Made by a program: the position numbers and the translations under genes
The notes under the pieces: model-generated
What the model was told of the DNA's origin: nothing
Database searches by the model: none
Seen by the model: the letters and a program-made list of their open reading frames with translations, nothing else
Assembly: GCA_029546925.1 (NCBI GenBank)
Contig: JAKPQM010000018.1
Location: 1-52,741, forward strand
Direction of reading: 5' to 3'
DNA: 52,741 nt
Source: Actinomycetes bacterium
Lineage (GTDB): Bacteria > Actinomycetota > Coriobacteriia > Coriobacteriales > Atopobiaceae
Shown: in pieces, positions 15,272 to 23,454 of the stretch
Layout of the letters: each line of letters opens with the position of its first letter
Numbering within the stretch: the stretch's first letter is position 1

Positions 15272-16982
15272 GGTCGCCTCCTTTTACCAGAGCCGCAAGG
15301 AGCTCGTCTGTGGTGAGCGGATCGCCAAGGCCTAAGATGCCGCGCGCCTCAAGCGCGCGGGCGAACGCGAGCGAACGGGGGATACCGAGGCCGATCTTTG
15401 AGAGCAGCTCCTCGTTGCCTGCTGGTGCGAAGACCTCGGCCGGTGTTCCCGCGAGGAGTATGCGGGACTGATCGAGCACGATGACGTGGTCGGCACGGGC
15501 CGCATCTTCCATAGAGTGCGTGACTTGGATGAGCGTCACGCCCCCACTGGAGAGTCGGGCGAGAACCTCGCGTAAAAGGGCGCGTCCATGCGGATCGAGA
15601 CCCGCTGTCGGCTCGTCGAGCACAAGCAGGCGCGGTTCCATGGCGAGGATGCCGGCAAGCGCGCAGAGCCGGCGCTGGCCGCCGGAGAGCTCGAAGGGCG
15701 AGTTCAGGCGCTTTTCGGCAAGCCCCACGAGCTCGAGGGCGGCGTCAACGCGACGTGCCACCTCATCTTTGGGAAGGCGCAGGTTGGCAGGTCCGAAGGC
15801 CACGTCCTTCTCGACCGTCTCGGCGAAGAGCTGGCGCTCGGGATGCTGCATGACATAGCCCACATGCGCGCGGACGGCCTTGCGGCCGCGGCGGGTGGAG
15901 GAGTCGTTTCCGTAGACAAGCACACGGCCCGTATCGGGGGCCTGCAGTCCGCAGAGCAAGCGCAGCAGCGTTGACTTCCCAGAACCCGTCTGGCCGACGA
16001 TGGCCGTCGAGCTGCCCTCGTCGACGGAGAACGAGATATCATCGAGCACGTTCACGCGGGGTCCGTATGCGAAGGATACGTGCTCGACCTGGGCTACGGG
16101 CATCACATGCGAGGAGCTTGCCCGCAGGTCCTTCTCCGCACGCGGAAGCGACGTGAAGCTTGCCGCAACAGCGTTCGCAAGCCGTTCCTCATCGCAGGTC
16201 AACGGCATGTCGAGCCTCTGCGAGAGCCGTGCGGCAAACGGCATCTCGAGACCGAGGTCCAAGATGGTGTCCCTTCCGGTCGAGAAGACCTCCTCGGGTG
16301 TTCCCTCACGGGCCACGCGTCCGTGGTCGAGCACCACGACGCGGTCGGCGAGAAGCGCCTCCTCCATGTAGTGGGTCACATGGACGAGCGTCGTACCGGA
16401 TGCATGCAGGCGCTCCATGATGCGCAGGACAGAGGCCCGGCCGCGCACATCGAGAAGCGACGAAGGCTCGTCGAGCACGAGGATCTCAGGCTCCATGGCA
16501 AGCGCGCCTGCGATGGCCACGCGCTGCTTCTGTCCGCCCGAGAGGCGTGATGGGTCGGCATGGGCATAGCCGGTAAGGGCAACGCGGTGCAGCTCGCGGG
16601 CCACGCGCTCGGCGATCTGGGCACTCGGCACACCGAGGTTCTCAGGACCGAAGGCTATGTCGTCCTCGACCACGCTCGTCACGATCTGATCGTCGGGATT
16701 CTGGAAGACGAGGCCCAAGCTGCGCCGCGCCCGGCGATAGGCGGCTAGATCTGAGGTGCCATCCGCATAGACGCGCTCGCCCACAAGCTCCACGCTGCCC
16801 GCATCAGGAGCCAGAAGGCCGCAGATGACGGAGGCGAGCGTGGACTTTCCCGAACCGTTGGCACCCAACACGCACACCCACTCTCCGCGCGCCACCGTGA
16901 GGGTGACATCGTCGAGGGCACGGAGATCCCCGTAGATAAGGCTCACGTGCTCAAGGCGGACAAGCGTGTTCCCAGAAGGCAT
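15255..16982 (-). CDS. ecfA: ECF transporter ATPase, two ABC domains in one chain
   Basis: 575 residues, with the two ATPases that are often separate (EcfA1 and EcfA2) fused head to tail. First domain: Walker A GANGSGKST near residue 40, signature LSGGQKQRVAI, Walker B ILVLDEPSSLLD. Second domain, after a linker near 270-295: GQTGSGKST, signature LSGGQRRLCAL, Walker B LLVLDEPTAGLD. Both halves keep all catalytic motifs and an H-loop (THYMEEA, THSMEDA), so both sites should be active. It starts 11 bases after ribU and overlaps ecfT by 17 bases. Its fixed operon with the S component suggests a dedicated riboflavin importer. Confidence 0.93.
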   Translation of the reverse strand: MPSGNTLVRLEHVSLIYGDLRALDDVTLTVARGEWVCVLGANGSGKSTLASVICGLLAPDAGSVELVGERVYADGTSDLAAYRRARRSLGLVFQNPDDQIVTSVVEDDIAFGPENLGVPSAQIAERVARELHRVALTGYAHADPSRLSGGQKQRVAIAGALAMEPEILVLDEPSSLLDVRGRASVLRIMERLHASGTTLVHVTHYMEEALLADRVVVLDHGRVAREGTPEEVFSTGRDTILDLGLEMPFAARLSQRLDMPLTCDEERLANAVAASFTSLPRAEKDLRASSSHVMPVAQVEHVSFAYGPRVNVLDDISFSVDEGSSTAIVGQTGSGKSTLLRLLCGLQAPDTGRVLVYGNDSSTRRGRKAVRAHVGYVMQHPERQLFAETVEKDVAFGPANLRLPKDEVARRVDAALELVGLAEKRLNSPFELSGGQRRLCALAGILAMEPRLLVLDEPTAGLDPHGRALLREVLARLSSGGVTLIQVTHSMEDAARADHVIVLDQSRILLAGTPAEVFAPAGNEELLSKIGLGIPRSLAFARALEARGILGLGDPLTTDELLAALVKGGDRGVSA

Positions 16983-16993
16983 CGTGCGAGGTC

Positions 16994-17569
16994 CTAGGAG
17001 CCGATCGCCTTGGTAACGGGATTTTTGACCAGGGCCGTCACGATGCAGCTGATGATCGCCTTGAGAAGATTGAACGGGATCAGGATGGGCACGATCATGG
17101 CGATGACGTCGGGCACGCTCACCGCAGTGTAGAGCGGGGTGATCACGATGTTGCCCAGAACGCAGGCTGCAACCGAGACCACGCTGCCCAAGACCATGCC
17201 TGCAATGAGACCCTTGGTGTCTGGGCTGCGACGGCAGACGAGGACGGCGGGCACGATGAGGGTGACCGTGGCGAGGATGGCCATGATGTGGCCATAGGGG
17301 TTGAAGGAGAAGAGCGTGCGCACAACCCAGGTGATGACGCAGACGAGCACGCCCATCGAGGGCCCGAAGACGTAGGCGGCTACGAAGGACACGATGCCCG
17401 AAGGGTCGAAGGTGAGGTAGGGTGCGGGCGGGAAGATCGGGATCTTGACGAAGGTCATGACGAACGAAAGCGCGCAGAAGAACGCGGTTATCGCCAGCCG
17501 ACGGGTAGACCAGCCGCTTTTTACAGAGGTCGAGTGCGTATCGTGCGAGTTAGGTGAAATGGTGGCCAT
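16994..17569 (-). CDS. ribU: Riboflavin-specific ECF S component (RibU-like)
   Basis: 191 residues, about six membrane helices. The FPPAPYLTFDPSGIVSFVAAYVFGP region is the RibU-type substrate-binding loop and helix pattern, and an FMN riboswitch directly precedes the gene, so riboflavin is the clear substrate. I start at the ATG at 17569, which has GGAGGGG at ideal distance. An in-frame ATG at 17590 lies inside the conserved end of the riboswitch aptamer and is unlikely to be used. It leads the operon with its own ATPase and EcfT. Confidence 0.92.
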   Translation of the reverse strand: MATISPNSHDTHSTSVKSGWSTRRLAITAFFCALSFVMTFVKIPIFPPAPYLTFDPSGIVSFVAAYVFGPSMGVLVCVITWVVRTLFSFNPYGHIMAILATVTLIVPAVLVCRRSPDTKGLIAGMVLGSVVSVAACVLGNIVITPLYTAVSVPDVIAMIVPILIPFNLLKAIISCIVTALVKNPVTKAIGS

Positions 17570-17582
17570 GGGCCCCTCCGTT

Positions 17583-17709
17583 TCTTCCATCCGGACTATA
17601 ACCGTTGGTCCTGGAATCGCACCAGGTCAGCCGCCTTTTTCGCGGTTCGCGGACTTCGGGTGCCAAAGGCCCCGTCACCGCCAGTGGGGAATCTCGCCCC
17701 GCCCTGAAA
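17583..17709 (-). ncRNA. FMN riboswitch (RFN element)
   Basis: On the minus strand the conserved RFN blocks appear in order: AGGGCGGGGCGAGATTCCCC, then CTGGCGGT, an inner stem region, CCTGGTGCGATTCCAGG, and the closing ACGGTTATAGTCCGGATG and GAAGA. The aptamer ends about 13 bases before the ribU start and the GGAGGGG ribosome binding site follows at once. No T-run terminator hairpin is visible between aptamer and gene, so control is most likely by blocking ribosome entry when FMN is bound. Confidence 0.96.
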
Positions 17710-17720
17710 CTGCGTGTGAG

Positions 17721-17729
17721 AGTATAGCA
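17721..17729 (-). promoter_or_regulatory. Extended -10 promoter of the riboswitch operon
   Basis: Minus-strand TGCTATACT (TG-n-TATACT) lies about 12 bases before the first conserved base of the riboswitch, placing the transcript start right at the aptamer. The -35 position is poor. Confidence 0.6.
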
Positions 17730-17827
17730 CTTCTCGGGTCGGGCATGCGCTTTTTGAGGAAGGCCTTAGATTGCCTGCGATCTGAGCCTACACTCGAAGG
17801 TGGTTATCATGATCGAGGAGAGATGAC

Positions 17828-18115
17828 ATGCCCAGCAGGAAACGCTCTGCGACAAGGAAGCAGCGGGAGGAGTTCGAGGCGGGATTTACCAGCCTCGACG
17901 GGCTTTTCGAGCGTGCCGAGCGGGCGCAGGGCGAGCTCGATTCCCGCCGTGAGGCGGCCTATCGGTCGCGCTCCTGCGAGCGGAAGATGCACTACGACAC
18001 GCGCGCAGACGCCGAGGATGCCATTGCACGCTGCGAAGAGCGCGGCAGGCACGGGCTGCACTGCTATCGCTGCGAGTTCTGCGGAGGTTGGCACCTCACA
18101 TCACGGCAGGGTTAG
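17828..18115 (+). CDS. Small Cys-rich, probable zinc-ribbon protein
   Basis: 95 residues. The N-terminal half is charged and helical (RKQREEFEAGF, RAERAQGELDSRREAA). The second half has Cys at about positions 50, 69, 79, 82 and 85 and His at 89 in the arrangement C-Y-R-C-E-F-C-G-G-W-H-L-T, typical of a short zinc ribbon. Similar small proteins are widespread in Actinobacteria without a known role. GAGGAG lies upstream of the ATG. It is divergent from the riboflavin operon. Confidence 0.78.
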   Translation: MPSRKRSATRKQREEFEAGFTSLDGLFERAERAQGELDSRREAAYRSRSCERKMHYDTRADAEDAIARCEERGRHGLHCYRCEFCGGWHLTSRQG

Positions 18116-18591
18116 GCAAACCCCCTCTCCTTAACCGGTGGGGAGGGACGTGAACCCGCCCTGTCCCCATGCGACGGCATGATCCACCTCGTTGCCGGTT
18201 CCTGTGTGTGCTGAATGCAGCGCCAAGGTCTTTTTCACCGGATGCTCGTCCTATGCCGGTGAAAAGGAGAGCTCTCCTGCATGGCGACGATATATAAACA
18301 ATATAGAAAACACTTGGTTCAATATGATAAAAACATACCCTTTACCGGCTATATACTACCATTTATCCCATCGATAATGAACAATGAAAAAACATAGTGT
18401 ATACCGTAATTAAGCGGCACGAATCAAGAAAGGGGAGATGATTGCTCGTATTGCTGTCTTTATTTCTATGATTGCATAAAAAACAGTAATATGAACAATA
18501 TCAACTTTGGGCTGTGCCGGATGAGATTTCCAAAACCACGAGGGTTTTGGGGGGAGACGCGGATGGACGCGTGGTGGAAGGAGTACCAGCA
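18116..18591. other. Leader and promoter region of the arabinose operon
   Basis: 476 bases without a gene. From about 18290 to 18500 it is AT-rich, unlike its flanks, as expected for a regulatory region. Seen here: the direct repeat ATGAACAAT at 18377-18385 and 18491-18499; TTGCATAAAAAACAGTAAT at 18472-18490, which partly resembles the palindrome before the LacI-type gene (TTGATAAA-N4-GCAGTAAT at 27744-27762); and an 8-bp inverted repeat CCAAAACC/GGTTTTGG at 18530-18550 near the first start codon. A CCCTCTCC/GGGGAGGG hairpin near 18121-18147 probably ends the small gene before it. I cannot fix the promoter. Confidence 0.5.
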
Positions 18592-19782
18592 ATGAAGAAC
18601 ATGTCTCGTCGTAATTTCCTGCGGATGGCCGGCTTAACCGGGGTTGGCGCGCTCGGTCTCGCGGCCTGCAATGGCTCGGGCTCGGGAGACGGGGGCTCGG
18701 GTGAGAAGATCAAGATAGGCGTCTCCATTTGGAGCTCGACCGATGCGCTCGGAAGCCTTTCCGTCGACATCATCAAACGCGCGGCTGAGGCGCTGGGCGA
18801 CGTTGAGATCACCTCGGTCGTCGACCAAGGGCATGTGTCCGAGCAAGTGACTGCCTCAATCGAGACCCTGTGCGCTGCAGGTTGCCAGGGTATCGTGGTG
18901 TGCAACTCGGCAGACTCGGAGATGACCTCGGCCATCAACACCTGCAACGAGAACGGTGTCTACCTCGCGCAGTTCTATCGGATGATTTCCGAAACCGACT
19001 CGCCGGAAGTCTTTGAGGTTGCCAAGAACTCCGAGTACTTCGTGGGCTCGGTCCACGAGGATGAGGTGGGCAACGGCGAGAGGCTTATCGAGCTGCTCTC
19101 TCAGGACCGTGACGATGTCCCAGAAGGCATCCAGAAGGGTTCGCGCAACATCAAGCTCGAGGCATGGACCGTGGGCGATGCCACCTTCCAGCTGCGCTGG
19201 CAGGGATACAAGAACGGCGTCGAGGCTTGGAATGCCGCCAACCCCTCCGACAAGATGACGCTCTCCGAACCGGTCTACGCCAACACGTCCTCCTCCGAGG
19301 GAGCCAACATCACCCAGCAGTTCTACAACCAGGACAACACCATGGATGCCCTGATCGTAGCCGGTGGCGGCGGCGACCCGCTGGTCGGGTCGATCGGCCA
19401 GCTGGCGAACATGAACCTCACCGGCAAGATCCGCGTGGTCTCCACCGACTTCTTGGACGATCTCGAGTATCAGCTTGAGAGCGGCGGCATGTATGCCGAA
19501 TCGGGCGGCCACTTCTGCGACCCGCTCTATGCTTTCCTGCTGGTCTATAACGCCGTCAAGGGCAACTACGCGGTCAAGACGGGCGAGTACGGATACGAGA
19601 TCCTGTTCCCGTACGTCTTCGTCTCTTCGGTCGACGAGTACAAGGCCTACGAGCAGTACTTCGTGGAGCAGCCTCCTTACGATGATGATGAGCTGCGCGA
19701 GCTCGGTGCGATGAGCTTCGACGCCCTCAATGCGGCCGCCACGAAACTGTCCATCGAGGACGTCATGGCGCGCCACGCGTAA
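18592..19782 (+). CDS. Sugar-binding lipoprotein of an ABC importer, probably arabinose
   Basis: 396 residues from the ATG at 18592 (AAGGAG eight bases upstream). The signal has a twin-arginine-like start, SRRNFLRMAGL, and a lipobox LAAC with Cys 26, followed by a Gly/Ser-rich linker, so the protein is exported and lipid-anchored. The mature part follows the type I periplasmic-binding (Peripla_BP_4) pattern: KIGVSIWSSTDALG, VTASIETLCAAGCQGIVVCN, DNTMDALIVAGGGGDPLVG. The operon continues with two permeases, a double ATPase, araA and a sugar kinase, so the ligand is most likely L-arabinose; this is from context and not from binding residues. Confidence 0.88.
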   Translation: MKNMSRRNFLRMAGLTGVGALGLAACNGSGSGDGGSGEKIKIGVSIWSSTDALGSLSVDIIKRAAEALGDVEITSVVDQGHVSEQVTASIETLCAAGCQGIVVCNSADSEMTSAINTCNENGVYLAQFYRMISETDSPEVFEVAKNSEYFVGSVHEDEVGNGERLIELLSQDRDDVPEGIQKGSRNIKLEAWTVGDATFQLRWQGYKNGVEAWNAANPSDKMTLSEPVYANTSSSEGANITQQFYNQDNTMDALIVAGGGGDPLVGSIGQLANMNLTGKIRVVSTDFLDDLEYQLESGGMYAESGGHFCDPLYAFLLVYNAVKGNYAVKTGEYGYEILFPYVFVSSVDEYKAYEQYFVEQPPYDDDELRELGAMSFDALNAAATKLSIEDVMARHA

Positions 19783-19791
19783 TAGCGGTCC

Positions 19792-19822
19792 TGCAGGGCC
19801 CGTGCAAGGCACGGGCCCTGCA
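19792..19822 (+). terminator. Strong intercistronic hairpin after the binding-protein gene
   Basis: A perfect 14-bp GC-rich stem (19792-19805 pairing with 19809-19822, arm TGCAGGGCCCGTGC) with a 3-base loop. No long T-run follows. Such hairpins after a binding-protein gene usually protect that part of the message from decay and reduce read-through, so that more binding protein than permease is made. Confidence 0.65.
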
Positions 19823-19893
19823 CTTGCTTCTGCTCGAAATCCATCCGGGATTCATACCCGTAGCCAAGCCTCAGGCAAGGAAGGAAGCCCTTC

Positions 19894-20844
19894 ATGCAAG
19901 CTACTCTCAAGAAGCTGAGGCAGAGCCGATACTATGGCATAGGGCTGCTGATACTCATCGCCATAGTCATCTGGGCTGTCTTCAAGTTGCTTACACCTTC
20001 GAACTTCGGTGATCCGGAGAAGCTGATCTCATATCTGCAAACCGCCCTTATCCATGCCATCGGAGGCTGCGGCCTCTACTTTATCTGCGTCATGGGCCTC
20101 TTTGACTTCTCCATAGGCGCCATGATGATACTGGCCGAGCTAGCGGCCATCGCCTTCGTCCCACAGCTGGGCTACGCCTCCGTAGTGGTTGTCCCGGTGC
20201 TCGTGGGTCTTTTGCTGGGCATCTGCAACGGAGTTGCCTACATCAAGATGCGCATCCCTTCGATCATCGTCACCACCGGCCTCTCGCTGCTATACGAGGC
20301 GGCATCGGTGTGGATGGCCAACATTAACGGAACGCGCCTGCCGTCAAGCTACAACGCCTTCGGGTCGCATCCTTGGAACCTTATCGTAGCGCTTGCCGCC
20401 TTCTGCCTGTGCGGATTTTTGCTCAAGTACACCAAGGTGGGCACCTACACCAACGCCATCGGTGCAAATGAGCTGGTGGCCAAGAACATGGGTGTCGACG
20501 TCGATCGGTATAAGGCAACCGCCTTCGCTCTCTGCGGTCTGTTCGTAGGCATCATGTCCATCCTCTATTTGGGCTATGGCACCGCACAGACTCCGCAAAC
20601 GGGCATGCTCTCCCAAGCGCTTAACTTCAAGCCGCTTATGGGCACCTTCTTCGGGCTGGCGTTCAGGAAGTACGGGCATCCGGTGGTCTCCATCGTCATC
20701 GGCGAGTACATAGTCTCCATGATCTTTGCGGGATTTGTGGCCATGGGTGTGCCGACCACCATCAACAACATCGTTACAGGCGTCACGCTGCTGGCTATCG
20801 TCACGCTTACCACCAAACGCTTCAACGGCGCCGTGGTCAAGTAG
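19894..20844 (+). CDS. ABC sugar permease (BPD_transp_2 type), first of two
   Basis: 316 residues with about nine membrane segments, of the family that includes RbsC, AraH and XylH. The coupling loop region (ANELVAKNMGVDVDRYKATAFALCG) matches the EAA-like segment A-x-x-x-x-x-x-G-V of the family. It follows the binding-protein gene after a hairpin and precedes the ATPase gene by 15 bases. The transporter uses two different permeases, this one and the gene at 22364. Confidence 0.9.
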   Translation: MQATLKKLRQSRYYGIGLLILIAIVIWAVFKLLTPSNFGDPEKLISYLQTALIHAIGGCGLYFICVMGLFDFSIGAMMILAELAAIAFVPQLGYASVVVVPVLVGLLLGICNGVAYIKMRIPSIIVTTGLSLLYEAASVWMANINGTRLPSSYNAFGSHPWNLIVALAAFCLCGFLLKYTKVGTYTNAIGANELVAKNMGVDVDRYKATAFALCGLFVGIMSILYLGYGTAQTPQTGMLSQALNFKPLMGTFFGLAFRKYGHPVVSIVIGEYIVSMIFAGFVAMGVPTTINNIVTGVTLLAIVTLTTKRFNGAVVK

Positions 20845-20859
20845 GAGAGGAGGTTTACC

Positions 20860-22353
20860 ATGACAAAGCAGGTCATGCTCCGTGCCGTGGGCATCGACAA
20901 GCGCTTTGGGCCCACGCATGCCGTGGACCATATCTCCCTCGACTTTGCCAAAGGCGAGATTCATGCGCTGATCGGTGAGAACGGCTCAGGCAAGTCCACG
21001 TTCACCAATATGCTGACGGGCATCATTCCCATCGACGAGGGGACCTTCGAACTCGACGGAGTTCAGATCGTGCCCAAGAACCAGGTCGATGCGAACCACC
21101 TCGGGGCAGCCGTCATCGTCCAGGAGCAGGGCACGCTCGATGGCCTGACCGTGGCCGAGAACATGTTCCTCGGCGACGAGGACCAGTTCATGAACCGGGG
21201 TATCAAGAACACCTCGGCGATGTACCGGAAGGCGCAGGAGCTGCTCGACTCCTATGGATTGAGCCGCATCAAGTCGTCCGACCCCATAGAGCATTACAAC
21301 TTCGAGGATCGCAAGCTGGTCGAGATTGTCAAGTCCACCTGGTTCAAGCCCAAGGTTCTCGTGGTGGACGAGACCACCACGGCACTCTCGCAGAACGGGC
21401 GCGACATCCTCTTCGACGTTATGCGGTCTGTACGCGACGATGGGCGCACCGTGATTTTTATCTGCCATGACATGTCCGAGGTGCTGATGATGTCTGATAC
21501 CATCTCGATTCTGCGCGACGGCGAGTTCATTGCCACCGTCAGCGCATCTGAGGTGGACGAGGACGAGCTCAAGACGCTCATGGTTGGCCGTCAGATGTCC
21601 GAACGCTACTATCGCGAGGACTACGGATGTCCCCTCACGGGCGACGTCGCGCTTTCCATGCGCAAGGTGTCGGTGCCCGGACAGCTGGAGGACGTATCTA
21701 TAAACCTGCACAAAGGAGAGATCCTGGGCATCGGCGGCCTCTCAGAGTGCGGTATGCACGAGGTGGGCAAGGCGCTCTTCGGCGCGTCGTATGACCGCAC
21801 CGGCGAAGTCGTTCTTGCAGATGGCACCCCTATCAACAGCATCGATACGGCTATCAGCCACTCCATTGCCTATGCGTCTAAGGATCGCGACAACGAGTCG
21901 CTGCTGATCAATGACACCATCCAGGACAACATCACCCTCCCCTCGCTGCGCAAGATGGGCCTGCCTCTGCGTGCAGGCAAGCTGCGCGACTTTGCCACCA
22001 AATACGCCGACGTCATGAGTACCAAGATGGTGGGGGTCGACCAATTCGTCTCGGCACTGTCGGGGGGCAACAAGCAGAAGGTCGTCCTTGCCCGCTGGCT
22101 GGGTGCAGGATCGGACATCCTCGTGCTCGACTCGCCGACCCGCGGCATCGATATCAAGGTCAAGGCCGACATCTATGCGCTTCTCGACACGATGCGCAAG
22201 GAAGGCAAGGCGATTCTCGTCATTTCGGAGGAGATTATGGAGCTTATCGGCATGTGCGACCGCATCATCGTGATGAAGGACCGCAAGATTGCGGGCGAGC
22301 TCGAGCGTCGGCCCGACATGACCGAGCAGGACCTCATCGCCCTGATGGTGTAG
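20860..22353 (+). CDS. Sugar ABC transporter ATPase, two domains (RbsA/AraG type)
   Basis: 497 residues, cytoplasmic. First domain: intact Walker A GENGSGKST (about residues 39-47) and Walker B VLVVDETTTAL, but the signature is replaced by YNFEDRKLVEIVKS, where relatives have LSxxxxQ. Second domain: signature LSGGNKQKVVLARW and Walker B ILVLDSPTRGID are good, but the Walker A position reads GGLSECGMHEVGKALFG, without the usual GKS/T, as in other RbsA-type proteins. Composite sites therefore pair one good Walker A with the good signature. AGGAGAGGAGG precedes the ATG. Confidence 0.92.
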   Translation: MTKQVMLRAVGIDKRFGPTHAVDHISLDFAKGEIHALIGENGSGKSTFTNMLTGIIPIDEGTFELDGVQIVPKNQVDANHLGAAVIVQEQGTLDGLTVAENMFLGDEDQFMNRGIKNTSAMYRKAQELLDSYGLSRIKSSDPIEHYNFEDRKLVEIVKSTWFKPKVLVVDETTTALSQNGRDILFDVMRSVRDDGRTVIFICHDMSEVLMMSDTISILRDGEFIATVSASEVDEDELKTLMVGRQMSERYYREDYGCPLTGDVALSMRKVSVPGQLEDVSINLHKGEILGIGGLSECGMHEVGKALFGASYDRTGEVVLADGTPINSIDTAISHSIAYASKDRDNESLLINDTIQDNITLPSLRKMGLPLRAGKLRDFATKYADVMSTKMVGVDQFVSALSGGNKQKVVLARWLGAGSDILVLDSPTRGIDIKVKADIYALLDTMRKEGKAILVISEEIMELIGMCDRIIVMKDRKIAGELERRPDMTEQDLIALMV

Positions 22354-22363
22354 GAGGGATACG

Positions 22364-23347
22364 ATGACTGATACTATCAATGCTGCAGCAGCAAAGCCTG
22401 TCCGCGCGAATCTGCGTAAGATGCTCGAAGGCGGAAAGCTTCGCTCGGTGCTGCCCATCTTGGGATTCGTGCTGATCGTCGCCTTCTTTGCCGTTTCCAC
22501 GGGTGGAAGACTTGTGCAGCCCAACAACATCCGCCTTATCCTCAACTCCACGTATGTCCTGCTCATCGCCTCTATCGGCGTGTTCATGGTCATGTCTATG
22601 GGTTCGCTCGACTTCTCGCAGGGCTCCATGATCGGCTTGTCCTGCATCGCGGTCTGCGAGCTCTCCCAGACGAGCTTGCCGTTGGCCATTCTGGGAGGCA
22701 TCGCCTGCGGCATGGCAGTGGGCGCGGTCAATGCCTACTTCCACGTAAGACGCCAGATCCCGTCCTTCATCGTGACCATCTGCATGATGTTCCTCGTGCG
22801 CGGCGTCGTGGCTTATCTCACCACCAACGCCCCTGCCATGGGGGCCAGCTACCTTCAGGCAGATCTCAATACGACGAGCTTCCTGCTGCCGGTGACGGTC
22901 GCGTGCCTTGTGGTCTTCTATCTTGTCTTTACCTTCACCCCTCTGGGAGCTACGCTCAAGGCCGTAGGCGCCGGGCAGACTGCCGCTCGCTTTGCAGGCA
23001 TAAACGTGGCGCGCACTAAGACGCTGGTCTACATCGCCGCCGGTGCCATCACGGGTTTTGCCGCCTTCGTGTTGGCCATACGAAACGGCTCGGTAACCGC
23101 GACGGGCGGCAGCATGCTCGAGACGCAGATCATGCTGGCGTTGGTTCTGGGAGGCCTTCCCATCTCGGGTGGGGCCAAAGTGCGGTTCTCCAACATCGTC
23201 GTGGGCGTCCTCACCTACTGCGTCCTTGACCGCGGTCTGGTCATGATGGGGTTCCAGACGGACATGAAGCAGTTCATCACAGGCATCGTGTTCCTGGTTT
23301 TCCTTGCGTTGTTCTCAGACCGCGAGTCCATCCAGGTCATAAAATAG
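22364..23347 (+). CDS. ABC sugar permease (BPD_transp_2 type), second of two
   Basis: 327 residues, eight to ten membrane segments, with a cytoplasmic N-terminal extension of about 25 residues. Segment MSMGSLDFSQGSMIGLSCIAVCEL is the typical helix-pair start, and AVGAGQTAARFAGINVARTKTLVYIAAGAITG is the EAA-like coupling region. It starts 10 bases after the ATPase gene with a GGAGGG site. Together with the gene at 19894 it forms the membrane channel. Confidence 0.9.
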   Translation: MTDTINAAAAKPVRANLRKMLEGGKLRSVLPILGFVLIVAFFAVSTGGRLVQPNNIRLILNSTYVLLIASIGVFMVMSMGSLDFSQGSMIGLSCIAVCELSQTSLPLAILGGIACGMAVGAVNAYFHVRRQIPSFIVTICMMFLVRGVVAYLTTNAPAMGASYLQADLNTTSFLLPVTVACLVVFYLVFTFTPLGATLKAVGAGQTAARFAGINVARTKTLVYIAAGAITGFAAFVLAIRNGSVTATGGSMLETQIMLALVLGGLPISGGAKVRFSNIVVGVLTYCVLDRGLVMMGFQTDMKQFITGIVFLVFLALFSDRESIQVIK

Positions 23348-23360
23348 CCCCTTCCCTTTC

Positions 23361-23397
23361 CGGGGCTCCCCGGTCCCCTTCCTTCTGGGGAGCCCCG
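23361..23397 (+). terminator. Intercistronic hairpin before araA
   Basis: CGGGGCTCCCC (23361-23371) and GGGGAGCCCCG (23387-23397) form a perfect 11-bp stem with a 15-base pyrimidine-rich loop. No T-run follows, so partial termination or message stabilisation between the transport and enzyme genes is more likely than a full stop. Confidence 0.6.
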
Positions 23398-23454
23398 CCC
23401 TCTCACTGTTTTCCCGACTACGGTCGCATTGCGACATCGGATAGGAGATTAACC

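Noticed and set aside
14228-15316. Plus-strand frames opposite ecfT and the fused ATPase
   Set aside because: Products are His/Glu/Gly-rich shadows; the minus-strand genes form a coherent operon.
18438-18479. Possible 13-codon leader peptide before the arabinose operon
   Set aside because: The GGGGAG sequence touches the ATG with no spacing, and the peptide has no regulatory codon run.
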